From the NCBI RefSeq assembly GCF_015670405.1, contig NZ_JADPBQ010000001.1, forward strand, positions 42,271 to 106,270: 64,000 nucleotides of DNA, written 5' to 3'. Shown here piece after piece: positions 36,145 through 45,562 of the stretch. This DNA is from Clostridium sp. 1001271B_151109_B4 (GTDB taxonomy: Bacteria; Bacillota; Clostridia; Clostridiales; Clostridiaceae). The notes under the pieces were generated by a model. That model ran no database searches. It saw nothing but the letters and a program-made list of their open reading frames with translations, and was not told the DNA's origin. Position 1 is the first letter of the stretch. The number at the start of each line of letters is the position of its first letter. The translations under genes were made by a program, and so were the position numbers.

Positions 36145-36259
36145 ATATTAGAAAAATATTGAAAGTTATGAGTGATTTGTATTATAATGGAAATAATCCT
36201 TGATATATTTATTACGGCAATAAGAATTTTATTAATTACTAAGGGAGAGAGGGGTAAAG

Positions 36260-36928
36260 ATGGACAATTTGATGTTAAATAACAAGATTTATCTTGAAGG
36301 AAAAATCGTGAGTGGTATGGAGTTTAGTCATGAGATGTATGGGGAAGGTTTTTATACTTTCCTATTGGAGGTAACTAGATTAAGTGATTCTGTAGATTTA
36401 TTAAACATTACGGTATCTGAAAGACTTATAAGTAATATGGATTTATCTATAGGTAAGGAAATAGTAGTTTTAGGTCAATTAAGATCTTATAATAAGTTCG
36501 TAGATGGAGCAAATAAATTAATATTAACAGTTTTCGCTAGAAACATTGAACCATGCATAGAAAGAAGCAAGAATCCAAACGAAATTTTCTTAGATGGTTA
36601 TATATGTAAGGAACCAGTTTATAGAAAGACGCCATTTGGAAGGGAAATTGCTGATGTGTTATTAGCTGTAAATAGAGCATATAATAAATCAGATTACATT
36701 CCAACTATTGCTTGGGGAAGAAATTCAAGATTCTGTCAAACATTAGAAGTTGGAGATAATATAAGGGTATGGGGAAGACTTCAAAGTCGTGAATATCAAA
36801 AGAAGATTAATGAGAATGAAGTTGTTAAAAAAGTTGCTTATGAGGTTTCAATTTCTAAGATGGAAAAGGTTTCTGAAGAAGAAGCTAAACATACAGATAA
36901 TATCAATCATGAAGAAGGCGCTGTTTAA
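36260..36928 (+). CDS. Single-stranded DNA-binding-like protein with two OB folds
   Basis: 222 residues. First OB-like domain about 5-100 (IYLEGKIVSGMEFSHEMYGE, VVLGQLRSYNK), second about 107-210 (FLDGYICKEPVYRKTPFGRE, IPTIAWGRNSRFCQTLEVGD, VWGRLQSREY), the second resembling SSB. It lacks the acidic C-terminal tip of the main replicative SSB, so it is probably an accessory SSB seen in clostridia. AGAGAGGGG is the ribosome binding site. Terminator follows. Confidence 0.75.
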   Translation: MDNLMLNNKIYLEGKIVSGMEFSHEMYGEGFYTFLLEVTRLSDSVDLLNITVSERLISNMDLSIGKEIVVLGQLRSYNKFVDGANKLILTVFARNIEPCIERSKNPNEIFLDGYICKEPVYRKTPFGREIADVLLAVNRAYNKSDYIPTIAWGRNSRFCQTLEVGDNIRVWGRLQSREYQKKINENEVVKKVAYEVSISKMEKVSEEEAKHTDNINHEEGAV

Positions 36929-36940
36929 AAAGTGCTTAAT

Positions 36941-36968
36941 AAAAAAACTCCCAATTGGGAGTTTTTTT
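36941..36968 (+). terminator. Bidirectional terminator between SSB-like gene and dapH
   Basis: AAAAAAACTCCC (36941-36952) / GGGAGTTTTTTT with AATT loop; symmetric, so it works for both convergent genes. Confidence 0.92.
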
Positions 36969-37677
36969 ATTTTCTTAAATCATCTAAGATTTGAGTTTTA
37001 TCCTTAGTTTTATCATCTACGTTTTTGATTATTCTTGCAGGAGAACCAGCAACTACTACTCCAGCAGGAACATCTTCAGTAACAACAGAACCAGCAGCAA
37101 CAACAGCGCCAGCACCTATTTTAACACCTTCAAGTATTACTGCATTAGCACCGATTAATGCATCATCTCCAATTTGGCAAGGTTCCTTACTTGGTGGTTC
37201 TAAAACACCAGCAACAACAGCACCAGCACCTAAGTGAACTCTCTTACCAAGTTGCCCTCTAGCTCCGATAACTGCATTCATATCAACCATTGTTCCTTCA
37301 CCAATTTCAGCACCAATGTTGATAACAGCACCCATCATAATAACAGCATTTTTACCGATAGAAACTCTATCTCTGATAATAGCACCTGGTTCAATTCTTG
37401 CATCTATTGATAAAAGGTCTAACATTGGTATAGCAGAATTTCTTCTATCATTCTCAACTCTAAATGTTTTTATTTTGTGTTTATTTTCTAATATTATTTC
37501 AGTAATTACATCAGTTTCTCCAAATAATATGTAAAAATTGTCATTACCATAATATTCGATATTTTCTAGTGAAGCTTCGCTTAAGTCACCATTCACATAT
37601 ACCTTTACAGGTGTCGTCTTTTTTGAATCTTTAATGAATCTTGCGATTTCATAAGGATCAGTTAAATTATAATTCAT
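36967..37677 (-). CDS. dapH: Tetrahydrodipicolinate N-acetyltransferase
   Basis: Acetyl-CoA-dependent enzyme of the acetylase branch of diaminopimelate/lysine synthesis (also called dapD). 236 residues: an N-terminal DapH domain (about 1-85, [20 protein letters not shown]), then a left-handed beta helix of hexapeptide repeats ([40 protein letters not shown]) ending [12 protein letters not shown] has AGGATG-type ribosome binding sequence. Divergent from a PLP aminotransferase that could catalyse the next step. Confidence 0.94.
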   Translation of the reverse strand: MNYNLTDPYEIARFIKDSKKTTPVKVYVNGDLSEASLENIEYYGNDNFYILFGETDVITEIILENKHKIKTFRVENDRRNSAIPMLDLLSIDARIEPGAIIRDRVSIGKNAVIMMGAVINIGAEIGEGTMVDMNAVIGARGQLGKRVHLGAGAVVAGVLEPPSKEPCQIGDDALIGANAVILEGVKIGAGAVVAAGSVVTEDVPAGVVVAGSPARIIKNVDDKTKDKTQILDDLRK

Positions 37678-37859
37678 AAAATCATCCTTTCTGCATTAAG
37701 CCCCAAATTTTTACCTGAGCACATATAATTATAATAGAAATAAAGAGTCTTTTAAAGAGACATTAGTAAAATAGTAGAAAAAACTTTACTGACTAGGTTA
37801 TTTACTATAAAATTACTTAAAGAAGAAATAGTTATAATAAAGCCAAGGGGGCAATATTA

Positions 37860-38993
37860 ATGAATGAAAATATGAAAAATGTTAAGATATCAGGTATTAG
37901 AAAATTTTATAATGAAGTACAGAAAGTTGATGGAGCTATTTCGTTAACATTAGGTCAACCAGATTTTGAATTACCAAAAGCGATAAAAGAGGGATTAATT
38001 AAAGCCATTAATGAAAACAAAACAACATATACAAGTAATTTAGGAATAGATGAATTAAGAAATGAAATACGTAAGTATTTAAATACAAAAGATATTTCAT
38101 ATGATGTAAATGAAATATGTATCACTGTTGGAGGGAGTGAAGCGTTATTTAATATATTTACAGCATTAATTAATAAAAATGATAAAGTTTTAATACCTAC
38201 ACCAGCTTATCCAGCTTATGAAAGTATTGTTACTATATTAGGTGGAGAAGTAGTTAATTATTCTTTAGATAATGAATTTAATATTAATATAGATGATATA
38301 GAGAATAAAATAAAAGATATGAATATAAAATATTTAGTCTTATCATTACCAAGTAACCCAACAGGTGCAGTGCTATCTAAGGAAGAAAAGGAAAAATTGA
38401 TAAGAGTAATTAAGGATAATGATATAATTGTTATTACTGATGAGATTTATGAAGCATTATGTTATGAAAAATATTATAGCGTAGCACAATGTAAAGAAAT
38501 AAAAGAAAAGATAATATATGTTGGTGGGTTTTCTAAAATGTTTTCTATGACAGGTCTTAGAGTTGGTTATTATGCATGTAGCCAATATTTAATGGAAGAA
38601 ATAATTAAAGTTCATCAATATAATGTTTCATGTGCACCATCAATTTGTCAATGGGCAGTATATGATGGATTTAAATATGGATTAAATGATGTAGAATATA
38701 TGAAAGGTATTTTTAAGAAAAGAAAAGATTTTGTAGTTAAAAGATTAAAGGAAATGGGATTAGAAGTTGTTATACCAAAAGGCGCATTTTATGTATTTCC
38801 TTCAATTAAAAAGTATAATATGTCATCTGAAGAGTTTGCATTAAGACTTTTGCATGAGGAAAAAGTAGCTTGTGTACCAGGTACAGCCTTTGGTAATGGT
38901 GGAGAAGGATATTTAAGATTATCTTATTGTTACTCAGATGAAGAACTAAATGAATCGTTAAATAGATTAGAAAAGTTTATTAAAAAGCTTTAG
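37860..38993 (+). CDS. PLP-dependent aminotransferase (possible N-acetyl-LL-diaminopimelate aminotransferase)
   Basis: Class I/II aminotransferase of 377 residues. PLP-lysine is K226 in GGFSKMFSMTGLRVGY; other class motifs are SLPSNPTGAVLS and VITDEIYEAL. The fold family is certain; the substrate is inferred from location: it is divergent from dapH, and in Bacillus PatA (N-acetyl-LL-diaminopimelate aminotransferase) is of this type. The alternative is a general aspartate or aromatic aminotransferase. Strong ribosome binding site AAGGGGGC. Confidence 0.88.
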   Translation: MNENMKNVKISGIRKFYNEVQKVDGAISLTLGQPDFELPKAIKEGLIKAINENKTTYTSNLGIDELRNEIRKYLNTKDISYDVNEICITVGGSEALFNIFTALINKNDKVLIPTPAYPAYESIVTILGGEVVNYSLDNEFNINIDDIENKIKDMNIKYLVLSLPSNPTGAVLSKEEKEKLIRVIKDNDIIVITDEIYEALCYEKYYSVAQCKEIKEKIIYVGGFSKMFSMTGLRVGYYACSQYLMEEIIKVHQYNVSCAPSICQWAVYDGFKYGLNDVEYMKGIFKKRKDFVVKRLKEMGLEVVIPKGAFYVFPSIKKYNMSSEEFALRLLHEEKVACVPGTAFGNGGEGYLRLSYCYSDEELNESLNRLEKFIKKL

Positions 38994-39012
38994 TGTATAT
39001 TATAATAATATT

Positions 39013-39066
39013 TAAAAGATATAGGTCTTACTATAAATTATATATGTAGATCTATGTCTTTTTTGT
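39013..39066 (+). terminator. Terminator after the aminotransferase gene
   Basis: AAAAGATATAGGTCT pairs imperfectly with AGATCTATGTCTTTT, then T-rich. Confidence 0.65.
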
Positions 39067-39287
39067 TTTATAATCGAGTATATATCAAATATATAAGTAT
39101 ATTAATGTAAAAAAATACTAAAAATATTAAAATATGTCCGTCTTAGGTAGTATAAAAAAAAGAAAATGTTTGTTTATGATTAGAAGAGTTAAATTCAAAT
39201 AGTAAATAATTTATTAATAGAATTTCCAATGAAAAAAGTGTAATATTCTAAAATATAATGGTTTAAATGGCTAAAATAGTAAATGTA

Positions 39288-39312
39288 AACGTTGCCTGAA
39301 ATGTGCAACGTT
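39288..39312. repeat. Inverted repeat upstream of opp (possible operator)
   Basis: AACGTTGC (39288-39295) / GCAACGTT (39305-39312), nine-base spacer, about 80 bases before the opp promoter. No T-run follows, so it is not a standard terminator. Confidence 0.5.
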
Positions 39313-39389
39313 ATTTATTATATTGCAAAAAAATATGCGTTAAATTTAATAATATACTAATTTATTAAGAAAATATTTAACGATGTATT

Positions 39390-39417
39390 TTGACAAATAT
39401 TATAAATATATTATAAT
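39390..39417 (+). promoter_or_regulatory. Sigma-A promoter of the opp operon
   Basis: TTGACA (39390-39395), 16-base spacer, TATAAT (39412-39417); 56 bases before oppB. The remainder of the 480-base gap (38994-39473) holds the terminator, the inverted repeat and AT-rich sequence without genes. Confidence 0.75.
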
Positions 39418-39473
39418 TAATATAAATTGTTAACATTTAGCTTTTAAAAAATTTGGATGGGGGTTGTACACAA

Positions 39474-40391
39474 ATGCTAAAGTATATTGGAAAAAGAATT
39501 TTAACTAGTATAGTTACAATTTGGGCAGTAATAACAATTGTGTTCTTTCTTGTAAGAATTATGCCAGGAGGACCTTTTGAAGGCGAAAAGATTACTGCAG
39601 AAATGAAAGAAGTATTAAATGAAAAATATGGCTTAGATAAACCTATGGGAGAACAATATGTTATCTATATGAAAGGTTTATTAAAAGGTGATTTTGGGCA
39701 ATCAATGAAATATAAAGGTAGACAAGTTATTGATACTATAAAAAATGGTTTCCCAAAATCAGCACAAGTTGGAGCAGTTGCTATTGTCGCTTCTGTAGTT
39801 ATTGGTATTTTACTTGGTGTTGTTGCAGCATTAAATGCAGATAAATGGCCTGATAGGATATGTATGATAATTGCAACTCTGGGAATTACGATTCCGAGTT
39901 TCGTTATCGGATCCTTATTGATATTCGTATTTACGGTAAAATTAAAAATATTAGGAGCTACAGGTATCAGCAAGCCTGAAAATTATATAATGCCTGTAAT
40001 TGCATTATCAGGAAGTTCTATGGCGTTTATAACTAGATTAACAAGAAATAAGTTAATTGATGTATTAAAATCAGATTATATTAGAACTGCAAAAGCTAAA
40101 GGTTTAAGTGGTGGAAAAGTTATATTTAAACATGCGTTAAGAAATTCATTAATTCCAGTAGTAACATATTTAGGACCTTTGACTGCAGGTGTCCTTACAG
40201 GTTCATTCGTAGTTGAAAAGATATTTGCTATTCCTGGATTAGGAAATGAATTTACATTAACTATAACAAATAGAGACTATACAGCATTGTTAGGTGTTTT
40301 AGCTTTCTATTGTACATTCATAGTAATTTGTAATTTAATTGTTGATTTACTATATGTTGTAGTGGATCCAAGAATTAAACTTGAGTCATAA
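39474..40391 (+). CDS. oppB: Oligopeptide ABC transporter permease OppB
   Basis: 305-residue inner permease subunit with six membrane segments. N-terminal TIVTIWAVITIVFFLVRIMPG and the DPP/OPP-type region YGLDKPMGEQYVIYMKGLLKGDFG are typical; the EAA loop is RTAKAKGLSGGKVIFKHALRNSLIP. ATG 39474 is preferred over TTG 39453 for its position after GGGGGTTG and the family length. First gene of oppBCDF-A. Confidence 0.93.
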   Translation: MLKYIGKRILTSIVTIWAVITIVFFLVRIMPGGPFEGEKITAEMKEVLNEKYGLDKPMGEQYVIYMKGLLKGDFGQSMKYKGRQVIDTIKNGFPKSAQVGAVAIVASVVIGILLGVVAALNADKWPDRICMIIATLGITIPSFVIGSLLIFVFTVKLKILGATGISKPENYIMPVIALSGSSMAFITRLTRNKLIDVLKSDYIRTAKAKGLSGGKVIFKHALRNSLIPVVTYLGPLTAGVLTGSFVVEKIFAIPGLGNEFTLTITNRDYTALLGVLAFYCTFIVICNLIVDLLYVVVDPRIKLES

Positions 40392-40405
40392 AAGGGGGAG
40401 AGATA

Positions 40406-41374
40406 ATGAAAAACGTAATGGCAGAGAATTTAGATTTAAACATTGATAGCGATTTATTTTCTCCTTTAAGTACTGAAGAGAAAAAAGCTGAAGATGTTAT
40501 AAGACCAAGTGTTGGTTATTGGGCAAATGCTTGGAGAAGATTAAAACAAAATAAAGTAGCATTATTTTCATTAATAATGATTGTAGTAATTATTATATTT
40601 GCAATATTTGGACCAATCTTAATTGAAAAATTATATGGATTTACTTATAAATCTACAGATAAAACAGCTTCTAATTTATGGCCAAATGCACAACACTGGT
40701 TTGGAACTGATAATTTAGGAAGAGACTTATTTGTAAGAGTTATGTATGGTGCAAGATATTCATTAATTATTGCTTTTGCTGCATCAGTTTTAAATCTTGT
40801 TATTGGGGTTTTATATGGTGGTGTCGCAGGTTTTCTAGGTGGAAAAGTTGATAATATAATGATGAGAATTGTAGATGTTTTATATTCAATTCCTACATTA
40901 ATATATGTAGTATTATTAATGAATGTTTTAAAGAAAGACGGATCAACTGGTATGTTTGCAATTATTGTTGCAATGGCTATTTCATCTTGGGTTGGTATGG
41001 CTAGAATAGTTAGAGGAGATATCCTTCAACTTAAACAACAAGAATTTGTATTAGCAGCTAAAACATTAGGTGCATCTAAAACAAGAATATTATTAAGACA
41101 TTTAATTCCTAACTGTTTAGGTTCAATCATAGTAACAATGACATTATTTGTACCTTCAGCTATATTTACTGAAGCATTCCTAAGTTACATAGGTTTAGGT
41201 TTAAACGCGCCACTTGCTTCTTTAGGAACACTAGCAAATGATGCTAAGGGATTGTTAACAACTCAACCTTATCAATTATTATTCCCAGCTGCTATGATTT
41301 GTTTAATCATTTTAGCATTTAACTTATTTGGTGATGGATTAACTGAAGCTTTAGATCCAAAGCATCAAAAATAG
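40406..41374 (+). CDS. oppC: Oligopeptide ABC transporter permease OppC
   Basis: 322-residue second permease subunit. N-terminal OppC-type domain, six membrane segments, family motif HWFGTDNLGRDLFVRVMYG, and EAA loop VLAAKTLGASKTRILLRHLIPN. AAGGGGGAGAG is the ribosome binding site; 14 bases after oppB. Confidence 0.95.
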   Translation: MKNVMAENLDLNIDSDLFSPLSTEEKKAEDVIRPSVGYWANAWRRLKQNKVALFSLIMIVVIIIFAIFGPILIEKLYGFTYKSTDKTASNLWPNAQHWFGTDNLGRDLFVRVMYGARYSLIIAFAASVLNLVIGVLYGGVAGFLGGKVDNIMMRIVDVLYSIPTLIYVVLLMNVLKKDGSTGMFAIIVAMAISSWVGMARIVRGDILQLKQQEFVLAAKTLGASKTRILLRHLIPNCLGSIIVTMTLFVPSAIFTEAFLSYIGLGLNAPLASLGTLANDAKGLLTTQPYQLLFPAAMICLIILAFNLFGDGLTEALDPKHQK

Positions 41375-41386
41375 GAGGAGAAATAT

Positions 41387-42394
41387 ATGAGTAAATTATT
41401 AGAAGTTAAAAACTTAAAAACATCATTTAAGACTCATATTGGAGATGTACAATCTGTAAGAGGAGTATCATTCCATTTAGAAAAAGGGGAAGCTCTTGGT
41501 GTTGTTGGTGAATCTGGATGTGGTAAGTCAGTAACAATGATGACTATAATGAGACTTTTAGGGGAAAATGCAAAAATAGATGCAGAAAGAATTTTATTTG
41601 ATGATAAAGATATAACAAAACCTAGTGAAAAGATGATGCAAACAATAAGAGGAAATGATATGGCAATGATTTTCCAAGATCCAATGACATCATTAAATCC
41701 ATTATTCACAGTAGGTGATCAATTAACTGAACATTTAATAAAACATAAAAAGATATCTAAAAAAGAAGCTATGAAAAAAGCAGTGGAGATGCTTGATATG
41801 GTAGGAATTCCAAGTCCAGAAAAAAGATTAAAGCAATATCCACATGAATTTTCAGGTGGTATGAGACAAAGAGTTATGATTGCAATGAGCTTAATATGTG
41901 AACCTAAGCTTATTATTGCAGATGAACCTACTACAGCACTTGATGTTACTATACAAGCTCAAATATTAGATTTAATGAAAGATTTAAAAAATAAATTAGA
42001 TACATCAATAATTTTAATTACACATGACTTAGGAGTAGTTGCAGACTTATGTTCAAGAATTAATGTTATGTATGGTGGGCTAATAGTTGAAGAAGGTACT
42101 ACTGAAGATATATTCTATAGAGGAAAACATCCTTATACATGGGGACTTTTAAGAAGTGTACCAAATCCAAAAAGTGAATTAAGAGAAAAATTAATTCCTA
42201 TTGAAGGACAACCACCAGATTTATTAAAACCACCAGTTGGATGTCCATTTACTGCAAGATGTGATTATGCTATGAAAATATGTAAGGAAAAACAACCACC
42301 ACTATTTGAAGTAGAAGAAGGTCACAAAGCAGCATGTTGGTTATGTCATGAAAATGCACCAAAAGTTGAATCACCAATAAGGGGGGAAGAATAA
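41387..42394 (+). CDS. oppD: Oligopeptide ABC transporter ATPase OppD
   Basis: 335-residue ATPase. Walker A GESGCGKS (about 41-48), Q-loop IFQDPMTSLNP, signature EFSGGMRQRVMIAMSL, Walker B LIIADEPTTALD, switch His in THDLG, and the C-terminal oligopeptide/dipeptide extension with a Cys-rich cluster (CPFTARCDYAMKIC). Overlaps oppF by one base. Confidence 0.95.
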   Translation: MSKLLEVKNLKTSFKTHIGDVQSVRGVSFHLEKGEALGVVGESGCGKSVTMMTIMRLLGENAKIDAERILFDDKDITKPSEKMMQTIRGNDMAMIFQDPMTSLNPLFTVGDQLTEHLIKHKKISKKEAMKKAVEMLDMVGIPSPEKRLKQYPHEFSGGMRQRVMIAMSLICEPKLIIADEPTTALDVTIQAQILDLMKDLKNKLDTSIILITHDLGVVADLCSRINVMYGGLIVEEGTTEDIFYRGKHPYTWGLLRSVPNPKSELREKLIPIEGQPPDLLKPPVGCPFTARCDYAMKICKEKQPPLFEVEEGHKAACWLCHENAPKVESPIRGEE

Positions 42395-43374
42395 TGGAAA
42401 ATAAAAATGACGTTATTTTAGAGGTTAAAAACCTTTGTAAATACTTCCCTGCAAACAAAGGATTATTTTCAAAGAAGAGCTTTGTTAAGGCAGTAGATAA
42501 TGTTTCTTTTACAATTAAAAGGGGAGAAACTTTAGGGTTAGTAGGAGAATCAGGGTGTGGTAAAACTACTACTGGAAGAACTATTTTAAAATTATATGAA
42601 CCAACTTCAGGTCAAATAATTTTTAATGGACAAGATATTACAGGATTAAGTGAAAAGAAGATGGTATCTTTAAGAAAAAACATGCAAATGATTTTCCAAG
42701 ATCCATATGCATCACTTAACCCAAGAATGACTGTTGGAGACATTATCGGTGAAGCAATTGATATTCATGGTTTGTTTAAAGGAAAAGAAAGAGAAGATAG
42801 AATTAGATATTTATTAGATAAAGTAGGCTTAAATGGTAGTCACATTAATAGATATGCTCATGAATTCTCTGGTGGACAAAGGCAAAGAATTGGTATTGCA
42901 AGAGCATTAGCAGTTCAACCAGATTTTATAGTATGTGATGAACCAATATCAGCACTTGATGTTTCTATTCAAGCTCAAGTTATAAATATGCTTGAAGAAT
43001 TGCAAGAAGAGTTTGGATTAACTTATTTATTTATAGCACATGACCTTTCAATGGTTAAACATATATCAACTCATATTGGAGTTATGTATTTAGGGCAAAT
43101 GGTAGAAAAAGGTCCAGCAGATGATGTTTATATGAATCCAAAACATCCTTATACTAAAGCACTTTTATCAGCAGTTCCAATACCTGATCCTAAGGTTGCA
43201 AAGGCTAATAAAAGAATAGTTTTAGAAGGAGATATTCCATCACCAATAGATCCGCCACCAGGTTGCAGATTTAAAGGTAGATGTAAAGATGCAATGAAGG
43301 TATGTTCTGAAATTAATCCAGAATTAAAAGAGGTTGAACCAGGACATTTTGTTGCATGTCATTTGTATAAATAG
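42394..43374 (+). CDS. oppF: Oligopeptide ABC transporter ATPase OppF
   Basis: 326-residue second ATPase. Walker A GESGCGKT, Q-loop IFQDPYASLNPRMTVGDII, signature EFSGGQRQRIGIARAL, Walker B FIVCDEPISALDVS, switch AHDLS, and the C-terminal extension GCRFKGRCKDAMKVC. Start codon shares its A with the oppD stop. Confidence 0.95.
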   Translation: MENKNDVILEVKNLCKYFPANKGLFSKKSFVKAVDNVSFTIKRGETLGLVGESGCGKTTTGRTILKLYEPTSGQIIFNGQDITGLSEKKMVSLRKNMQMIFQDPYASLNPRMTVGDIIGEAIDIHGLFKGKEREDRIRYLLDKVGLNGSHINRYAHEFSGGQRQRIGIARALAVQPDFIVCDEPISALDVSIQAQVINMLEELQEEFGLTYLFIAHDLSMVKHISTHIGVMYLGQMVEKGPADDVYMNPKHPYTKALLSAVPIPDPKVAKANKRIVLEGDIPSPIDPPPGCRFKGRCKDAMKVCSEINPELKEVEPGHFVACHLYK

Positions 43375-43424
43375 TTAGTATCTTAACAGAGCTAAAAAAA
43401 CATTTATTATTTGAAAAAAATTAT

Positions 43425-43453
43425 AACTGGCTAAATAAATTATTTAGCCAGTT
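43425..43453 (+). promoter_or_regulatory. Intercistronic hairpin between oppF and oppA
   Basis: Perfect 12-bp stem AACTGGCTAAAT (43425-43436) / ATTTAGCCAGTT (43442-43453), five-base loop. On the plus strand it is followed by A's, not T's, so it is not a normal terminator there; it may protect or process the mRNA. Confidence 0.65.
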
Positions 43454-43576
43454 AAAAAAAGAGTACCTTTTCAATATGAGAAGGATAACTTTAACTAATA
43501 ATATTTGAAGTTTTTAGTTTAAGTTGTCAATTGCGATGCGCAATTTAGATAAATAAAAACAAGGGGGAAAATTTAA

Positions 43577-45232
43577 ATGAAAAGTACAAAACTAAAGAAA
43601 TTATGTGCAGTTGTATTAGCTGCAACATTAGCTACTTCTTTATTCATTGGTTGTGGCGATAGCTCAGCTAATAGTGGAAGTGGTTCTTCTAACCAACAAT
43701 TAGTATTTAATTTAGGTGAGGATCCAGAAACAATGGACCCAACATTAAACAATTCTTCAGGAGCAGGAACAATGATATTAAATGCTTTTGAAGGTTTAAT
43801 GGTATTAGATGAAAATGACCAGGCTGTAGAAGGTACAGCTGAAAGTATGGAAGTTTCAGAAGATGGATTAGTATATACTTTTAAAATAAGAGAAGATGCT
43901 AAATGGTCTGATGGAGAAGCTGTAACAGCTGATAACTTTAAGTACTCTTGGTTAAGAGCATTAAATAAAGAAACAGCGGCTGAATATGCTTATCAATTAT
44001 TCTACATCAAAAATGCAGAAAAATTCTATAATGGAGAAGTAACAGCTGATGAAGTTGGAATTAATGTAATTGATGAAAAAACATTAGAAGTTACTTTAGA
44101 AACTCCAACATCATACTTCCCACAATTATTAGCATTTACAACATATGTTCCTTTAAGAGAAGATATAGTTTCTGCTAATCCAGAAGGATGGGCAACTAAT
44201 CCTGAAACTTATGTTTCAAATGGTCCATTCAAATTAGTACAATGGGATATGAAAGATCAATTAGTTTTTGAAAAAAATGAAAACTATTGGGATAAAGACA
44301 GTGTTAAATTAGAAACTTTAACTTTTAAATTAGTTTCAGATGATACTACTGCATACTCAGAATTAAAAGCTGGAAACTTTGATATGGTTAACTCTGTACC
44401 AACAAATGAAATCGAGCCAGGTATAGAAGAAGGCTTAGTTCATGTTAACCCTAAATTAGGAAGCTATTATTTCGCAATAAATGTTGGTAAACAAGATACA
44501 TTAAGTGAAGATGTAAAAGAAGTATTAAGTAATAAATTAGTTAGACAAGCATTAAATCTTGCTATAGATAGACAAGAGATAATTGATAACGTTGGTAAAG
44601 CTGAACAAGTACCTGCTTATAGCTTTGTTCCTCAAGGTATTACAGATGAAAATGGTAATGATTTTGCTTCAAAAGAATATTATGATCCATCAGATATGGA
44701 AGGAAATATTGCAAAAGCTAAAGAGTTATTAAAAGAAGCTGGTTATGAAGATGGTAAGGGAATACCAACAATAGAATTAATGTACAATTCAGAAGGTGCT
44801 CATAAAGATATATGCCAAATAATCCAACAAAATTGGGAAGAAATTGGTGTAAATGTTGAATTGACAAACCAAGAATGGGCTGTATTCTTAAATACTAGAC
44901 AACAAGGGGATTACCAAATTGCAAGACATGGATGGAGTGGGGATTATATAGATCCAATGACATTCCTAGATTTATGGACTACGAGTGGAGGAAACAACGA
45001 CACTGGATTTAGCAATGCTAGATATGATGAATTAATTGCTGCTGCAAAAGTTGAAACAGATTCTGAAAAAAGACTTGAAATGTTAAGAGAAGCTGAAGAT
45101 ATATTAATGGATGAAATGCCAATATTACCAATATATTACTATACAACAGTAACAGCTGCAAATGAAAATGTTAAAGGTGTTAGAATTTCTACATTAGGAA
45201 AAATTTCTTTCAAATATGCATATAAGGAATAA
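43577..45232 (+). CDS. oppA: Oligopeptide-binding lipoprotein OppA
   Basis: 551-residue extracellular solute-binding protein (SBP family 5). Lipoprotein signal with basic start, hydrophobic core and lipobox ending LFIGC, lipidated Cys26, then a Ser/Gly linker. Family motifs: NLGEDPETMDPTLNNSSGAG, GLVYTFKIREDAKWSDGEAV, FKYSWLRALN. It lies 202 bases after oppF behind a hairpin, allowing a higher expression level than the transporter. AAGGGGGAA ribosome binding site. Confidence 0.96.
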   Translation: MKSTKLKKLCAVVLAATLATSLFIGCGDSSANSGSGSSNQQLVFNLGEDPETMDPTLNNSSGAGTMILNAFEGLMVLDENDQAVEGTAESMEVSEDGLVYTFKIREDAKWSDGEAVTADNFKYSWLRALNKETAAEYAYQLFYIKNAEKFYNGEVTADEVGINVIDEKTLEVTLETPTSYFPQLLAFTTYVPLREDIVSANPEGWATNPETYVSNGPFKLVQWDMKDQLVFEKNENYWDKDSVKLETLTFKLVSDDTTAYSELKAGNFDMVNSVPTNEIEPGIEEGLVHVNPKLGSYYFAINVGKQDTLSEDVKEVLSNKLVRQALNLAIDRQEIIDNVGKAEQVPAYSFVPQGITDENGNDFASKEYYDPSDMEGNIAKAKELLKEAGYEDGKGIPTIELMYNSEGAHKDICQIIQQNWEEIGVNVELTNQEWAVFLNTRQQGDYQIARHGWSGDYIDPMTFLDLWTTSGGNNDTGFSNARYDELIAAAKVETDSEKRLEMLREAEDILMDEMPILPIYYYTTVTAANENVKGVRISTLGKISFKYAYKE

Positions 45233-45238
45233 TGAATT

Positions 45239-45267
45239 AAAGAGAGTCAAATATGACTCTCTTTTTA
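45239..45267 (+). terminator. Bidirectional terminator after oppA
   Basis: AAAGAGAGTC (45239-45248) / GACTCTCTTT (45255-45264), AAATAT loop, then TT. Confidence 0.85.
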
Positions 45268-45429
45268 ATTTCCAGCAGGATTATAATGATTGCTAGAAAC
45301 TCCTTCTCTTTTTACAGATTTATGTTTTAAATTTGGATTATGATTATGGCCTTCTTCAGTAATTGGAGTTTGATAATTGCATTTTTCCATTCTGGCAACT
45401 TTGTTATCTGGTTGACTATCTTTTGGCAT
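45265..45429 (-). CDS. Small hydrophilic protein (54 aa)
   Basis: Short minus-strand gene with a near-perfect AGGAGG ribosome binding site before its ATG. The product is polar with His/Asn-rich ends (GHNHNPNLKHKS; SSNHYNPAGN), one Cys, no hydrophobic segment. Composition resembles the small proteins at 17067 and 17497. No family recognised; a small spore protein is possible but unproven. Confidence 0.65.
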   Translation of the reverse strand: MPKDSQPDNKVARMEKCNYQTPITEEGHNHNPNLKHKSVKREGVSSNHYNPAGN

Positions 45430-45562
45430 TATTTTTCCTCCTAAATATTAATAATATAACTTACAACCTTAGTATATACAAAAGCAAAAAAAATATATAT
45501 CCAAATATTTCATAAGCCAATAAAACAATATAAAAATAGAGCTACATTAAGTAGCTCTATTT

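Noticed and set aside
37025..37534. Plus-strand open frames rich in Thr/Ala/Pro codons over dapH
   Set aside because: They are shadows of the hexapeptide repeats of dapH in the opposite strand; the protein in the minus frame is a firm match.
37678..37859. Possible lysine riboswitch between dapH and the aminotransferase gene
   Set aside because: Too short and without the AGAGGTGC or GCCGAAG blocks seen at 48309-48532.
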